DNA of 64,000 bases from positions 62,001-126,000 of the forward strand of contig JAEWLJ010000013.1 of assembly GCA_023393455.1 (NCBI GenBank), read 5' to 3'. Numbering within the stretch: position 1 is the stretch's first letter; each line of letters starts with the position of its first letter. Below are positions 16,914-25,857 of the stretch, in pieces. The notes beneath the pieces were generated by a model. The model worked only from the letters and a program-made list of their open reading frames with translations, was not told where the DNA came from and did not search any database. The stretch is from Methanobacteriota archaeon (GTDB lineage: Archaea > Halobacteriota > Methanomicrobia > Methanomicrobiales > Methanoculleaceae). The translations under genes were made by a program, and so were the position numbers.

Positions 16914-17699
16914 ATGATCAGGGCCTACGCTATCGCCTCCGGTAAAGGCGGAACAGGAAAGACGACCGTCACCGCAAACCTGGGAACAGCACTCGCGCAG
17001 CACGGCAGGGAGACATGCATCGTCGATACGGATGTCGGGATGGCCAATCTCGGGTTGGTACTGGGGCTTGGAGAGACCCCAATCACGCTCCACGAGGTTC
17101 TGGCAGGGGAGGCGTCCGTCCTGGATGCAATGTATGAGGGGCCGTACGGCCTCAAGGTAGTACCCAGCGGCCTCTCGCTTCAGGGATTCCAGAATGCGAA
17201 CCCGGAACGACTCAGGGACGTGATGTGTGATCTCACCGAACGCTGTGACTTCCTGCTTCTGGATGCACCCGCCGGTATCGGCACGGATGGCGTCATACCG
17301 CTCACCGTGGCAGACGAGGTCCTGCTGGTCGTGAACCCCGAGATCTCATCGATCGTGGATGCTCTGAAGATCAAGATCCTGACGGAGACGGTCGGCGGCA
17401 CCATGGGAGGAGCGATCCTCAACCGGGTGACACTGGAAGAGACCGACATGAACCGGAGGAAGATCGAGAAGACTCTCGGCGTACCGATCATCGACACGGT
17501 GCCCGAAGACGCAAACGTCCGAAGGGCAGCGGCAGCAAAGACGCCGGTCGTCGTCAGATCACCAGGCTCCGAATCGTCGAAAGCGTTCAGAAGAATTGCA
17601 GCCACGTTGGCGGGCATCCCCGTTCTGGAGGAACCGCACAAGGTGCAGGAAGGATTTGTCGAGCGGCTCGCCCGCGCGCTATTCAGGAGGGAACCATGA
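16914..17699 (+). CDS. MinD/ParA-family ATPase
   Basis: A 261-residue P-loop ATPase of the SIMIBI class. The deviant Walker A KGGTGKTT (11-18) is followed by the DTDVGMANLGLVLG switch region (38-51). The Walker B-like block LLLDAPAG(I) (about 117-124) identifies the MinD branch. The last 15 residues, EGFVERLARALFRREP, look like an amphipathic membrane-targeting helix as in MinD. Such proteins position cell structures using ATP-dependent membrane or nucleoid binding. The start at 16914 puts Met directly before the IRAYAIASGKGG strand; an in-frame ATG at 16875 is possible. It overlaps the next small gene by four bases. Confidence 0.88.
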   Translation: MIRAYAIASGKGGTGKTTVTANLGTALAQHGRETCIVDTDVGMANLGLVLGLGETPITLHEVLAGEASVLDAMYEGPYGLKVVPSGLSLQGFQNANPERLRDVMCDLTERCDFLLLDAPAGIGTDGVIPLTVADEVLLVVNPEISSIVDALKIKILTETVGGTMGGAILNRVTLEETDMNRRKIEKTLGVPIIDTVPEDANVRRAAAAKTPVVVRSPGSESSKAFRRIAATLAGIPVLEEPHKVQEGFVERLARALFRREP

Positions 17700-17902
17700 T
17701 ACCTATGGATATGAATGCAGTCATGATAGTCCTGCTCTCAGTGACCATCGTCTGTCTGCTGTTTATCATGTACGTGATGTACGTGCGCATCCAGCAACTT
17801 CTCAAAGAGGTCGAAGCGTTGAGCGGCAGAATGGAGATCACCGGCAGCGAATTGGAACAACTAACAAAGAGCGTCGAGGAGTACAAGAGAGTGCGCGGAT
17901 AG
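17696..17902 (+). CDS. Small membrane protein with coiled coil
   Basis: A 68-residue protein that I cannot place in a family. Residues about 7-30 are one strongly hydrophobic helix. Residues 31-66 are a charged amphipathic stretch (RIQQLLKEVEALSGRMEI, then SELEQLTKSVEEYKRV) with heptad-like Leu spacing. The ATG overlaps the MinD stop, so the two are translationally coupled. A membrane anchor or regulator of the MinD ATPase is a reasonable inference. Confidence 0.7.
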   Translation: MIPMDMNAVMIVLLSVTIVCLLFIMYVMYVRIQQLLKEVEALSGRMEITGSELEQLTKSVEEYKRVRG

Positions 17903-17969
17903 AGGAACACCCTCCTCCCCCCCCGCAAAGCGAAGATATATCTGTAATTCGAGCACACATAGTAAGGAA

Positions 17970-18043
17970 GGGGCCATAGGGTAGCCTGGCCATCCTAGGA
18001 GACTGGGGGTCTTCTGACCTGCGTTCAAATCGCAGTGGCCCCA
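17970..18043 (+). tRNA. tRNA-Pro (anticodon GGG)
   Basis: A 74-nt cloverleaf. The acceptor GGGGCCA pairs with TGGCCCC, with discriminator A73. The anticodon stem GGAGA/TCTTC encloses loop CTGGGGG, giving anticodon GGG. The T arm is CTGCG-TTCAAAT-CGCAG. No CCA is encoded and no intron is seen. A TATA-like GATATATC at about 17932-17940 lies 30 bases before the 5' end. Confidence 0.93.
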
Positions 18044-18085
18044 TCAGACCATTTTTTCACTCTTCCCGACAGAGTCATCCGCAGC

Positions 18086-18943
18086 ATGAAGTTGGCTGCA
18101 GACTGCACGGATTGCCTGATCAGCCGGGTCGAGTACGAGAGCCGGCTCTGCATCGACGATCCCCTGCGCGTCTTCGAGATCGTCGATGCGTGCCGGAACC
18201 TTCTTGAGCGCATCGCTGCCGACCCGGTGCCCGCACCCATCATCGCGAGCCGGGTTCATAGGCTCGCCTACCGGATGATCGGCGATCCCGACCCCTACCG
18301 GTCGTTGAAGATGGGTAACAACGCCGATGCGACGGCTGTCTGCCGGGCGGTGCGCGGCGAACTTGTGACGTTCCGCGACCTTGCGCTTGCGTCGGTCATC
18401 GGGAACACGCTGGATTACGGCTCACAGGCGCATACCGTCACGGATAACTTCGTCGAGTTCTTCCGCCGGGAGTTTGCGGCGGGGTTGACCGTCGACGACA
18501 CCGCCGCGATCGAGAGGCTCACCTCCCGGGTGGTCTACCTCGCCGACAACTGTGGAGAGATCGTCTTTGACGCGCTCTTCGCCGATCATCTCAAGAAGAA
18601 CGGTGCGCACGTCACGTTCGCCGTCCGGGGAGCCCCGATCTTAAACGACGCAACGTTAGAGGATGCCGTGGCGCTCGGGCTCGACCACCGGGTCGACCTG
18701 CTCACCCCCACCACGGACGGCGTCGCCGAACTCGGGCTCAACCGCGAACACGCCCCGCCAGCGCTCGCCGACGCTCTCGACCGCGCGACGCTCGTCATAG
18801 CGAAAGGCATGGCGAACTACGAGTCGCTCTCCGACGGCCGCGACCTCCCTCCCGTCGCCTACCTGATGTCGGTGAAGTGCGGCCCTATCGGCGCGGATAT
18901 CGGTATCCCGGTCGGCTCCCGGGTCGCCCTCCTCAGGGAGTGA
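18086..18943 (+). CDS. DUF89 family damage-control phosphatase
   Basis: A 285-residue protein of the DUF89/ARMT1 family, metal-dependent phosphatases that remove harmful phosphorylated metabolites. The N-terminal CTDC pair (C7, C10) fits the archaeal subgroup. GNTLDYG (106-112), LADNCGEIVFD (152-162, with metal-binding Asp-Asn) and the KGMANYESL block near 250 are family signatures. ATG at 18086 is used; the upstream in-frame ATG at 18035 would lie inside tRNA-Pro. The substrate is not evident. Confidence 0.87.
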   Translation: MKLAADCTDCLISRVEYESRLCIDDPLRVFEIVDACRNLLERIAADPVPAPIIASRVHRLAYRMIGDPDPYRSLKMGNNADATAVCRAVRGELVTFRDLALASVIGNTLDYGSQAHTVTDNFVEFFRREFAAGLTVDDTAAIERLTSRVVYLADNCGEIVFDALFADHLKKNGAHVTFAVRGAPILNDATLEDAVALGLDHRVDLLTPTTDGVAELGLNREHAPPALADALDRATLVIAKGMANYESLSDGRDLPPVAYLMSVKCGPIGADIGIPVGSRVALLRE

Positions 18944-19434
18944 ACCGGCGCGGGTGCCGGGTCTTCCCGGGGGAAGTGCCTGCGGCGGGCCACGAGTATA
19001 TAAATGCCCCGTAAAAAAATTCTCGGGATAATCCGGCCTTTTTTAGGTAAAGAAGACATATAAAAACCCTTTTTAATGTTTTGCTGTATCTCATTGATTT
19101 AATAATTATCAGAAAATAATATATGCCTGACAGAATAGATACTGGATGGGGAACTACCACACCCAGCATTCACCAGTCAATCAGTTCCATCAGCAATCAC
19201 CACACCCAGAAATACAACCAGCCACACGATCAGTGATGCAAGGGTTCGGTTCGGGGGCACGGGCGCTCCAGAACCAGCGTTCAGCGACCACAAGATTACA
19301 CCGGGCTACAAAACGTTCGGGTGTGGCCCCCCCATCTCATTCCATACCGTTAACCCCACCCTCATTTCTCCATCAGGTGCTCGAACTCCTCTCTGAGACC
19401 CGGGCGTGTGTATCTCTACGCAAGAGCCGGCTGC
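18944..19434. other. Long AT-rich intergenic region
   Basis: About 490 bases between the convergent DUF89 and pgk genes, without a believable protein gene. The part 18995-19140 is unusually AT-rich for this genome, with T runs near 19035 and 19066 that may end the DUF89 transcript. TATA-like sites are at about 19058-19066 (CATATAAAAA) and 19117-19126 (AATAATATAT). Downstream, CCACACCCAG occurs twice (from 19157 and 19200), and CCACACCC is complementary to GGGTGTGG at 19319-19326. This suggests an unannotated structured RNA, but no known family was recognised. Confidence 0.4.
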
Positions 19435-19449
19435 AGAAAAGAAAAAGTC
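19435..19449 (-). terminator. U-rich terminator after pgk
   Basis: The plus strand AGAAAAGAAAAAGTC gives a U-rich tract 25 bases past the pgk stop on the transcribed strand. It is preceded by a GGGGCGCCCC self-complementary stretch. This probably ends the whole ATP synthase-pgk transcript. Confidence 0.5.
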
Positions 19450-19473
19450 GGAGAGGCGGGGGGCGCCGTGCCC

Positions 19474-20688
19474 CTAACCGAAGATCTTCCGGGAAGTCTC
19501 CAGTGCCTCGATGGCAGGCATCTTCTTCCCGGTCAGGAACTCGATCGCCGCCCCACCACCCGTGGAGATGTGCGTAAACTCGCTCTCAAGACCGAGCCGC
19601 TCGATGGCAGCGCCGGAGTGCCCGCCGCCCACCACCGAGAACTCCACGGTCGACGCCGCCCTCAGGAGCTCGAAGGTGCCGACGGCGAACTCCTCCTCCT
19701 CGAAGAGCCCGGCCGGTCCGTTCACCACGACCGTTCCCGAGTCGGCGATCGTCTGGGTGAGGGTCCTGATCGAGTCGCTCCCGAGATCGAGCACCTGGGC
19801 GTCTTCCGGGACAGCGTCCAGGGAGTATTCGACCCGCTCGCCGTCTTCACGGACGGCGACCGAGTGCGGCAGAGAGAGCCGGTCGCGGTAGGACTCAAGG
19901 AGAGACTTCGCCTTATCGATCTCGTCGCGGTAACCCAGGTCGTCGATTAGCCGGGTCGACGGCCGCCCGATCTCGTGGCCCGCAGCAAGCAGGAAGACGT
20001 TTCCCACCACGCCGACGACGATCACGCGATCGGCCGTTCCCCGCTCGAGGACGTTCTCCGCGACCGCAATGGAGTCGTCAACCTTCGTCCCGCCGAGGAC
20101 GAAGGTGACGGGACGTGGAGCACCGGAGAATACCCGGGAGAGGTTCGCGACCTCCTTCTCCATCAGGAGACCGGCCACCGACGGGAGCACCTGCGGCAGC
20201 CCCACGATCGACGGCTGCGACCGGTGCGCCGTGCCGAACGCGTCGTTGACGTACATGTCGGCCATTGTGGCGAGTTTCCTGACGAGGAGGGTCTTCTTCG
20301 CCTCCCCGGGTTTCAGGGTCAGGTTCTCCTCGGCGGCAAACCGAAGGTTCTCGAGCATCAGGACATCTCCGCGCTTTGCGCTCCGGATTGCATCCCTGGC
20401 GCACCGTCCGAAGATGTCCTCCACATACGTCACCGGGCGACCGAGCAGCCGCTCCAGTTTCGCCGCATGCGCCTCAAGCGTCGTGAAGTCCTTTTTGCCG
20501 GGCCTGCTCTGGTGCGTGAGGACAATAAGCCGCGCGTCCTCGAGCGCCTGCACCGTCGGCAGGTGTTCCCGAAACCGTTTGTCGTCCAGGATCTGGTTTG
20601 AGGAGGGGTCGATGGGCGAGTTGAAGTCAACTCGCAACATCACCGTTCCCGTCAATCTTCCAGTATCTGCGAGGGTACCGATCTCCAC
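19474..20688 (-). CDS. pgk: Phosphoglycerate kinase
   Basis: A 404-residue archaeal-type phosphoglycerate kinase, interconverting 1,3-bisphosphoglycerate and 3-phosphoglycerate with ADP/ATP. It has the LRVDFNSPIDP substrate motif near residue 20, the MLENLRFA and YVNDAFGTAHR blocks, and the C-terminal nucleotide loop GGGHSGAAIERLG. The given start is GTG at 20688. It follows atpD by only 22 bases on the same strand, so it is probably the last gene of the ATP synthase operon. In a methanogen it serves mainly gluconeogenesis. Confidence 0.95.
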   Translation of the reverse strand: MEIGTLADTGRLTGTVMLRVDFNSPIDPSSNQILDDKRFREHLPTVQALEDARLIVLTHQSRPGKKDFTTLEAHAAKLERLLGRPVTYVEDIFGRCARDAIRSAKRGDVLMLENLRFAAEENLTLKPGEAKKTLLVRKLATMADMYVNDAFGTAHRSQPSIVGLPQVLPSVAGLLMEKEVANLSRVFSGAPRPVTFVLGGTKVDDSIAVAENVLERGTADRVIVVGVVGNVFLLAAGHEIGRPSTRLIDDLGYRDEIDKAKSLLESYRDRLSLPHSVAVREDGERVEYSLDAVPEDAQVLDLGSDSIRTLTQTIADSGTVVVNGPAGLFEEEEFAVGTFELLRAASTVEFSVVGGGHSGAAIERLGLESEFTHISTGGGAAIEFLTGKKMPAIEALETSRKIFG

Positions 20689-20710
20689 CAGGTATCACCA
20701 GTCTCCCCCT

Positions 20711-21337
20711 TCAGGCGCTCCGTGCCTTAATCTTTTTCAGGCGGAAGAGCTCCTCGCGCTCCATCTCATCGAGCCGCATCTTGATGAAGTCCCGGGCCTC
20801 GGAGAGTTCCGGGATCACCTTGAACTCGAGCGCGTTCACGCGCCGCTTGGTGCTCTCGATCTCGTCGAGCAGACGCTTCATCGTCGTCTCGATCTCGGCG
20901 GCCTCGATGATCGCCTCGAGCAGGTCCTCGAACGCATCCGCGGTCTCGTCGATGACGGCAGAGGTGCCGAGCATCCCGTAGCCGCGGTCGAGCACGCCCT
21001 TCCGAACGGACGACGCCTGGATCTCTGGAACGACGACGCCCATAATGTTCTTGCTTTTAAGGGAGATTGCGGGGCTTTCCGCTGCCGAGAAGGCGGCGGC
21101 CTTCACCCCGATCGCACCCTCGACGGTCTCCGCGAGAGCGATCATCTCCATGGCATGCTCGTAGCGCTCCAGCATTGCACCGCGGCTGTCCTTCGCCTGT
21201 TGCAGCACCTTGAAGAACTCCAGGATCAGCCCATCGCGCTTCATCTTGAGGATGTTATAGCCGCGCTCCGAGAGCTTGATCCGTCGCTTGACGTTGATCA
21301 GCTCCGATCGGGTCGGCTTGATATCTCGCAGCGCCAT
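20711..21337 (-). CDS. atpD: A-type ATP synthase subunit D
   Basis: A 208-residue central-stalk subunit. The N-terminus (IKPTRSELINVKRRIKLSERGYNILKMKRDGLI) and the C-terminal helix (RRVNALEFKVIPEL) are the long antiparallel coiled coil of the rotor shaft. It couples rotation of the membrane ring to the A3B3 head, together with subunit F. It starts six bases after atpB. Confidence 0.95.
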   Translation of the reverse strand: MALRDIKPTRSELINVKRRIKLSERGYNILKMKRDGLILEFFKVLQQAKDSRGAMLERYEHAMEMIALAETVEGAIGVKAAAFSAAESPAISLKSKNIMGVVVPEIQASSVRKGVLDRGYGMLGTSAVIDETADAFEDLLEAIIEAAEIETTMKRLLDEIESTKRRVNALEFKVIPELSEARDFIKMRLDEMEREELFRLKKIKARSA

Positions 21338-21343
21338 GGATGC

Positions 21344-22735
21344 TTACCCCTGTGCCTTCTTGCGGTACTTCGGGTGGTACTTCTGGATCAGTTCGCGGTC
21401 GATACGGACGAGCTGCTCTTCGGGCAGCGTCGCAAGGAGTTCCCAGCTGAGGTCGAGCGTCTCCTCGATCGACCGGTCTTCGTAGAGGCCCTGCCTCACG
21501 AACCGGCCCTCGAAGAGGTCGGCGAACTCAAGGAACATACGGTCGCGCTCCGAAAGCGCGTCTTTCCCGACGATGGCGACCAGGCCCCGGAGATCGTTAC
21601 CCTCCGCGTATGCCGCGTAGAGCTGATCGGAGACCTTCTTGTGGTCTTCGCGGGTATGTCCCTTCCCGATACCAAGGTTCATCAGACGGGAGAGCGACGG
21701 CAGCACGTTGATCGGCGGGTAGATACCCTTCCGGTGCAGGTCACGGTTGACCACGATCTGTCCTTCGGTGATGTAGCCGGTCAGGTCCGGGATCGGGTGA
21801 GTGATATCGTCGCCGGGCATCGTCAGGATCGGGATCTGGGTCACCGAGCCCTTGACGCCCTTGATGATACCGGCACGCTCGTAGATCCCCGCAAGGTCCG
21901 TGTACATGTAACCCGGATAGCCACGCCGGCCGGGTACCTCTTCACGGGCCGCGCCGATCTGACGGAGCGCCTCGCAGTAGTTGGTCATATCCGTCAGGAT
22001 GACCAGCACGTGGTAGCCGAGGTCGAAGGCCAGGTACTCGGCTGTGGTCAGCGCGAGACGCGGCGTGATCGTCCGCTCGACGGCCGGGTCGTCCGCGAGG
22101 TTCAGGAAGACGACCGAACGCTCGAGAGCGCCGGTCTTCTCGAAGTCGGCCATGAAGTAGTTGGCCTCTTCCCGGGTGATACCCATCGCCGCAAAGACCA
22201 CGGCGAACTCTTCGGTCGAGCCGGGCACCTTTGCCTGCCGCGCGATCTGGAGCGCCACATCGTTGTGGGGCAGACCCGATGCCGAGAAGATCGGGAGTTT
22301 CTGACCACGGACGAGGGTGTTCGTCCCGTCGATCGTCGAGATACCCGTCTGGATGAAATCCTCAGGCGAGGATCGGGCATAGGGGTTGATGGCCGCACCG
22401 GTGATCTCGAGCCTCTTCTCGGGCACGATCTCCGGGCCGCCGTCGATCGGCTTGCCGCCGCCGGAGAGGATACGGCCGAGCATATCCTTTCCGACCGGCA
22501 TCTTGATCGTCTCGCCGGTGAACCGGATGCCCGAGTCACGGCCGATGCCGGCGGTGGTCTCGAAGACCTGGACGACCACGACATCGTCGCTCGTATCCAG
22601 CACCTGGCCGCGCTTGACCGTGCCGTCGGCGGTCACGATGTTGACGAGTTCGCTGTAGCCGACCGGTTCGGTCTTCTCGACGAATACCAGCGGCCCTGCA
22701 ATCTGTGCAACCGTTCTGTATTCCTTCATGGTCAC
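21344..22735 (-). CDS. atpB: A-type ATP synthase subunit B
   Basis: A 463-residue non-catalytic head subunit. It is related to subunit A but lacks a working Walker A. The FSASGLPHNDVALQIARQA block, YHVLVILTDMTNYCEALR and PGRRGYPGYMYTDLA are the family hallmarks. Its ATG overlaps the atpA stop region by four bases. Confidence 0.96.
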   Translation of the reverse strand: MTMKEYRTVAQIAGPLVFVEKTEPVGYSELVNIVTADGTVKRGQVLDTSDDVVVVQVFETTAGIGRDSGIRFTGETIKMPVGKDMLGRILSGGGKPIDGGPEIVPEKRLEITGAAINPYARSSPEDFIQTGISTIDGTNTLVRGQKLPIFSASGLPHNDVALQIARQAKVPGSTEEFAVVFAAMGITREEANYFMADFEKTGALERSVVFLNLADDPAVERTITPRLALTTAEYLAFDLGYHVLVILTDMTNYCEALRQIGAAREEVPGRRGYPGYMYTDLAGIYERAGIIKGVKGSVTQIPILTMPGDDITHPIPDLTGYITEGQIVVNRDLHRKGIYPPINVLPSLSRLMNLGIGKGHTREDHKKVSDQLYAAYAEGNDLRGLVAIVGKDALSERDRMFLEFADLFEGRFVRQGLYEDRSIEETLDLSWELLATLPEEQLVRIDRELIQKYHPKYRKKAQG

Positions 22736-24486
22736 ACCGTCCTCATCGCGTCAAATTCAGATTCCATCTGCTTCATGATCTTCTCGAGCTCGGGCTCGTA
22801 GTCCTTGATGAACTTGATCTGGGGGAGCTCGTTCTTGCTCGTGACGCCGATGACCTGCTGCGGGGTTGCGCCGCCCGCCTGGGCGGTGCGTGCGAGGTCG
22901 GCGTAGTGCTTGATCGCATTCATCATGGCATACTGCTTGGACATCGGGCAGAACGTATCCACTGCATCGTAGGCGTTCTGCTGCAGGAAGATCTCACGGA
23001 TCATCCTCGCAACCTCGATGGTGACCTGTTCCTCGTCGGGCAGGGCGTCGGAACCGACCAGCTGGACGATCTCCTGGAGTTCGGCCTCTTTCTGGAGAAC
23101 ACCCATCGCCCACGCCCGGAGCGTGTTCCACTCGGGCGAGACTTCCTTGTCGTACCATTCGCTGAGCGAATCAAGGTAGAGCGAGTAGGAGTTCAGCCAG
23201 TTGATCGCCGGGAAGTGCCGGCGCTGCGAGAGCTTCGCGTCCAGTGCCCAGAAGACCTTGACGATACGCAGGGTGTTCTGGGTGACCGGCTCGGAGAAGT
23301 CACCGCCCGGCGGCGAGACCGCACCGATGACGGAGACTGAACCGCCCTCTCCGTTCAGGGAGATGACACGGCCCGCACGCTCGTAGAACTCCGAGAGGCG
23401 CGCCGCAAGGTACGCGGGATATCCTTCCTCGCCGGGCATCTCCTCAAGACGGCTCGAGATCTCACGCATCGCCTCAGCCCACCGGGAGGTGGAGTCGGCC
23501 ATCAGCGAGACGTCGTAGCCCATGTCCCTGAAGTACTCGGCGATCGTGATCCCCGTGTAGACGGACGCTTCACGGGCCGCGACCGGCATGTTCGAGGTGT
23601 TCGCAATCAGCACCGTCCGCTCCATCAGCGGTTTGCCGGTCTGCGGGTCCTCGAGCGCCGGGAACTCTGTCAGAACCTCGGTCATCTCGTTGCCGCGTTC
23701 GCCGCAGCCGATGTAGACGACGATCTCGGAGTCCGACCACTTCGCCAGCTGCTGCTGGGTGACCGTCTTGCCGCTCCCGAACGGGCCGGGGATGGCCGCC
23801 GTTCCGCCCTTTGCGATGGGGAAGAGACCGTCCAGGATCCGCTGACCGGTGATCAGCGGGACGTCGGGGTTCAGCTTCTCCTTCACGGGACGGGGCACAC
23901 GGACCGGCCAGCGCTGGAGCATGGCGATCTCGGTGCCGTCCTCGAGGGTGCAGACGGTCTCGTCGACCGTGAAACCGCCGGCCGCGATCTTCTTGACCTT
24001 GCCGCCCTTCGAGCGGGGCGGGACCATGACCTTATGGACGATGTTCGTCTCCTGGACCGTGCCGAGGACATCCCCGGCTTTGACCTCGTCGCCCGCCTTC
24101 ACCGTGGGCACGAACTCCCACTTCTTCTCGTGGGAGAGGCCGGGTGCCGAGACGCCGCGCTCGATGAAGTTGCCCATCTTGTCCACGAGCACCTCGAGCG
24201 GACGCTGGATCCCGTCGTAGATACTGGTCAGCAGACCGGGCCCGAGTTCAACAGCCAGCGAGAGACCGGTGTTCGACACCGGCTCCCCGGGTCTGATGCC
24301 GGCGGTATCTTCGTAGACCTGGATGATGATGTTCTCACCCTGGATCTTGATGACCTCCCCCATCAGTTCTTCATTGCCGACCCTCACCACGTCGTACATG
24401 TGTGCGTCGAGACCGACAGCAGTGACAACCGGCCCTGAAATACGTTTCAGGGCTCCCTGAGCCCTTTTTCCGTTTGATTTTTCCAT
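22732..24486 (-). CDS. atpA: A-type ATP synthase catalytic subunit A
   Basis: A 584-residue catalytic subunit. The P-loop PGPFGSGKTVTQ lies near residue 230, inside the long non-homologous region typical of A subunits. It is followed by YIGCGERGNEMTEVL and the ADSTSRWAEAMREIS block. ATG at 24486 is used: its A is the last base of the atpF stop (TAATG), the coupling seen elsewhere in this operon. A GTG three codons upstream is also open. No intein is present, although atpA is a known intein host in other archaea. Confidence 0.97.
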   Translation of the reverse strand: MEKSNGKRAQGALKRISGPVVTAVGLDAHMYDVVRVGNEELMGEVIKIQGENIIIQVYEDTAGIRPGEPVSNTGLSLAVELGPGLLTSIYDGIQRPLEVLVDKMGNFIERGVSAPGLSHEKKWEFVPTVKAGDEVKAGDVLGTVQETNIVHKVMVPPRSKGGKVKKIAAGGFTVDETVCTLEDGTEIAMLQRWPVRVPRPVKEKLNPDVPLITGQRILDGLFPIAKGGTAAIPGPFGSGKTVTQQQLAKWSDSEIVVYIGCGERGNEMTEVLTEFPALEDPQTGKPLMERTVLIANTSNMPVAAREASVYTGITIAEYFRDMGYDVSLMADSTSRWAEAMREISSRLEEMPGEEGYPAYLAARLSEFYERAGRVISLNGEGGSVSVIGAVSPPGGDFSEPVTQNTLRIVKVFWALDAKLSQRRHFPAINWLNSYSLYLDSLSEWYDKEVSPEWNTLRAWAMGVLQKEAELQEIVQLVGSDALPDEEQVTIEVARMIREIFLQQNAYDAVDTFCPMSKQYAMMNAIKHYADLARTAQAGGATPQQVIGVTSKNELPQIKFIKDYEPELEKIMKQMESEFDAMRTV

Positions 24487-24788
24487 TACTTCCACAGATC
24501 AACACCCACCGATCTCTTGATTCTCTCTCTCATCGACAGGCCGCCCTCTTCTCCGCCGATCGCGATCACCGTCGGCTTGACGGAGTTCTCGAGGGTGGTG
24601 CGAAGACGCAGGGGAATCCGCTCCATGTCGCTGCCTTTCAGCACGAGGATGCCGATGTCCTTGTCATCCAGCACCTGGTTGATGTGCTCGACCAGCCGTT
24701 CGTCGGTCTCGGCCGCGTAGGTCTTTTTGACACCCGCGAGCCTGAAACCAAGGATAAATTCACCGGTACCGACAACTGCGATCTCCAT
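24486..24788 (-). CDS. atpF: A-type ATP synthase subunit F
   Basis: A 100-residue central-stalk subunit with the CheY-like start MEIAVVGTGEFILGFRLAGV and the IRESIKRSVG-like C-terminal helix (MRERIKRSVGVDLW). It binds subunit D and regulates coupling. It begins immediately after atpC (no spacer) and its stop overlaps the atpA start by one base. Confidence 0.94.
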   Translation of the reverse strand: MEIAVVGTGEFILGFRLAGVKKTYAAETDERLVEHINQVLDDKDIGILVLKGSDMERIPLRLRTTLENSVKPTVIAIGGEEGGLSMRERIKRSVGVDLWK

Positions 24789-25844
24789 TTACATCACCAG
24801 GTAGCCCTGTAACCGCTCACCGGGAAGACCGGCTTCCTTCCCCCGGGCAAGGGCGCGAAGGTTCGCGACCTCGTACTTCTTCTTCTCCAGGTAGACGAGG
24901 ATCGGAAGGATCGAGAACGCGTATCGTTTCGACATCCGCTCCATCTGGTCCAGCTGGACCCGGGTCAGCGCAACCTCGATCCCGTGGAGTGCGGTCTTGC
25001 CGCGGATCTCCTCAAGTGCGTTCAGGAGCGGGGTCATCTTCACCTGACGTTTTAAGGCGTCGATGAACTCGTCCGGGTTCTCGAGTCCCGAGAGCCGCTG
25101 CAACTCGTCCACCGTGAACGAACCACCGGGAATCAACAGTTCCCTGACATCCTCGTGGACACCACCGGCCCGTAGCCGGAAGAGGTCCTGGATGTTTCGG
25201 ATATCGATCTCAAGCTGGATGTACTTGAGGAAGATATCGCCGCCCTTGACGCCCTCTTTTGCGTCCGCGATGAGCCGTGCGTAGTAACTCTTGTAGAGCT
25301 CGTTCTCCAGGTGAGCAAACGATCCGGTCTCAATCGCGCGAGGTAGTTCCCGCTCGAGGACCGGATAGAACCGCTCGCCCTTGAGTGCCTCGGCGACCCG
25401 CTCCGGCGACTCCTCTGCGATGAGGCGGTCGAGAGCGACCCGATCGAGTCTGCCGGCCGGGACCAGAACTTCCTTGATCTTACCAGGTGGCATCTTCTGC
25501 ATCTTGCCGCGCAGGACGGTGACGACGTTCTGGATGTCCCAGCGCCGCAGGTAACTGGCGGTAAAGTGCTTCAGGTCTCCCGGAACCAGTTCCAGGATGC
25601 TCTGGTACTCTTTCGCGAGGTTCCAGCTCAGGGCCACCTCGACGAGGTTGATTCCGGAGAAGGAGGTGCCGAGTTCATCGATCTCCGACCGGTAGTTGGT
25701 CTCGCCGATGAACCGGGTGATCTCAGGCAGGCTCATATTCAGCATCCGGAGATAATCCTCGCGCGGTATCAGCTGCGCTTTACGCACCCGCAAGCGGGTA
25801 CAGGCGTAAATGTACTGGGCCGATCCGCTACTTACCCCTGCCAT
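24789..25844 (-). CDS. atpC: A-type ATP synthase subunit C
   Basis: A 351-residue subunit (homolog of eukaryotic V-ATPase d). It forms the funnel-shaped adaptor between the central stalk and the membrane rotor ring. It is recognised by the YIYACTRLRVRKAQL start, the DIRNIQDLFRLRAGG block and the C-terminal PILVYLEKKKYEVANLRALARGK sequence. It lies 13 bases after atpE. Confidence 0.95.
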   Translation of the reverse strand: MAGVSSGSAQYIYACTRLRVRKAQLIPREDYLRMLNMSLPEITRFIGETNYRSEIDELGTSFSGINLVEVALSWNLAKEYQSILELVPGDLKHFTASYLRRWDIQNVVTVLRGKMQKMPPGKIKEVLVPAGRLDRVALDRLIAEESPERVAEALKGERFYPVLERELPRAIETGSFAHLENELYKSYYARLIADAKEGVKGGDIFLKYIQLEIDIRNIQDLFRLRAGGVHEDVRELLIPGGSFTVDELQRLSGLENPDEFIDALKRQVKMTPLLNALEEIRGKTALHGIEVALTRVQLDQMERMSKRYAFSILPILVYLEKKKYEVANLRALARGKEAGLPGERLQGYLVM

Positions 25845-25857
25845 TTATGAACCCTCC

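Noticed and set aside
18035..18085. An upstream start for the DUF89 protein
   Set aside because: The ATG at 18035 lies inside tRNA-Pro; the conserved CTDC block is well served by ATG 18086.
20069..22801. A 910-residue open frame opposite pgk, atpD and atpB
   Set aside because: Antisense shadow of three well-identified genes, with low-complexity composition and no conserved motif.
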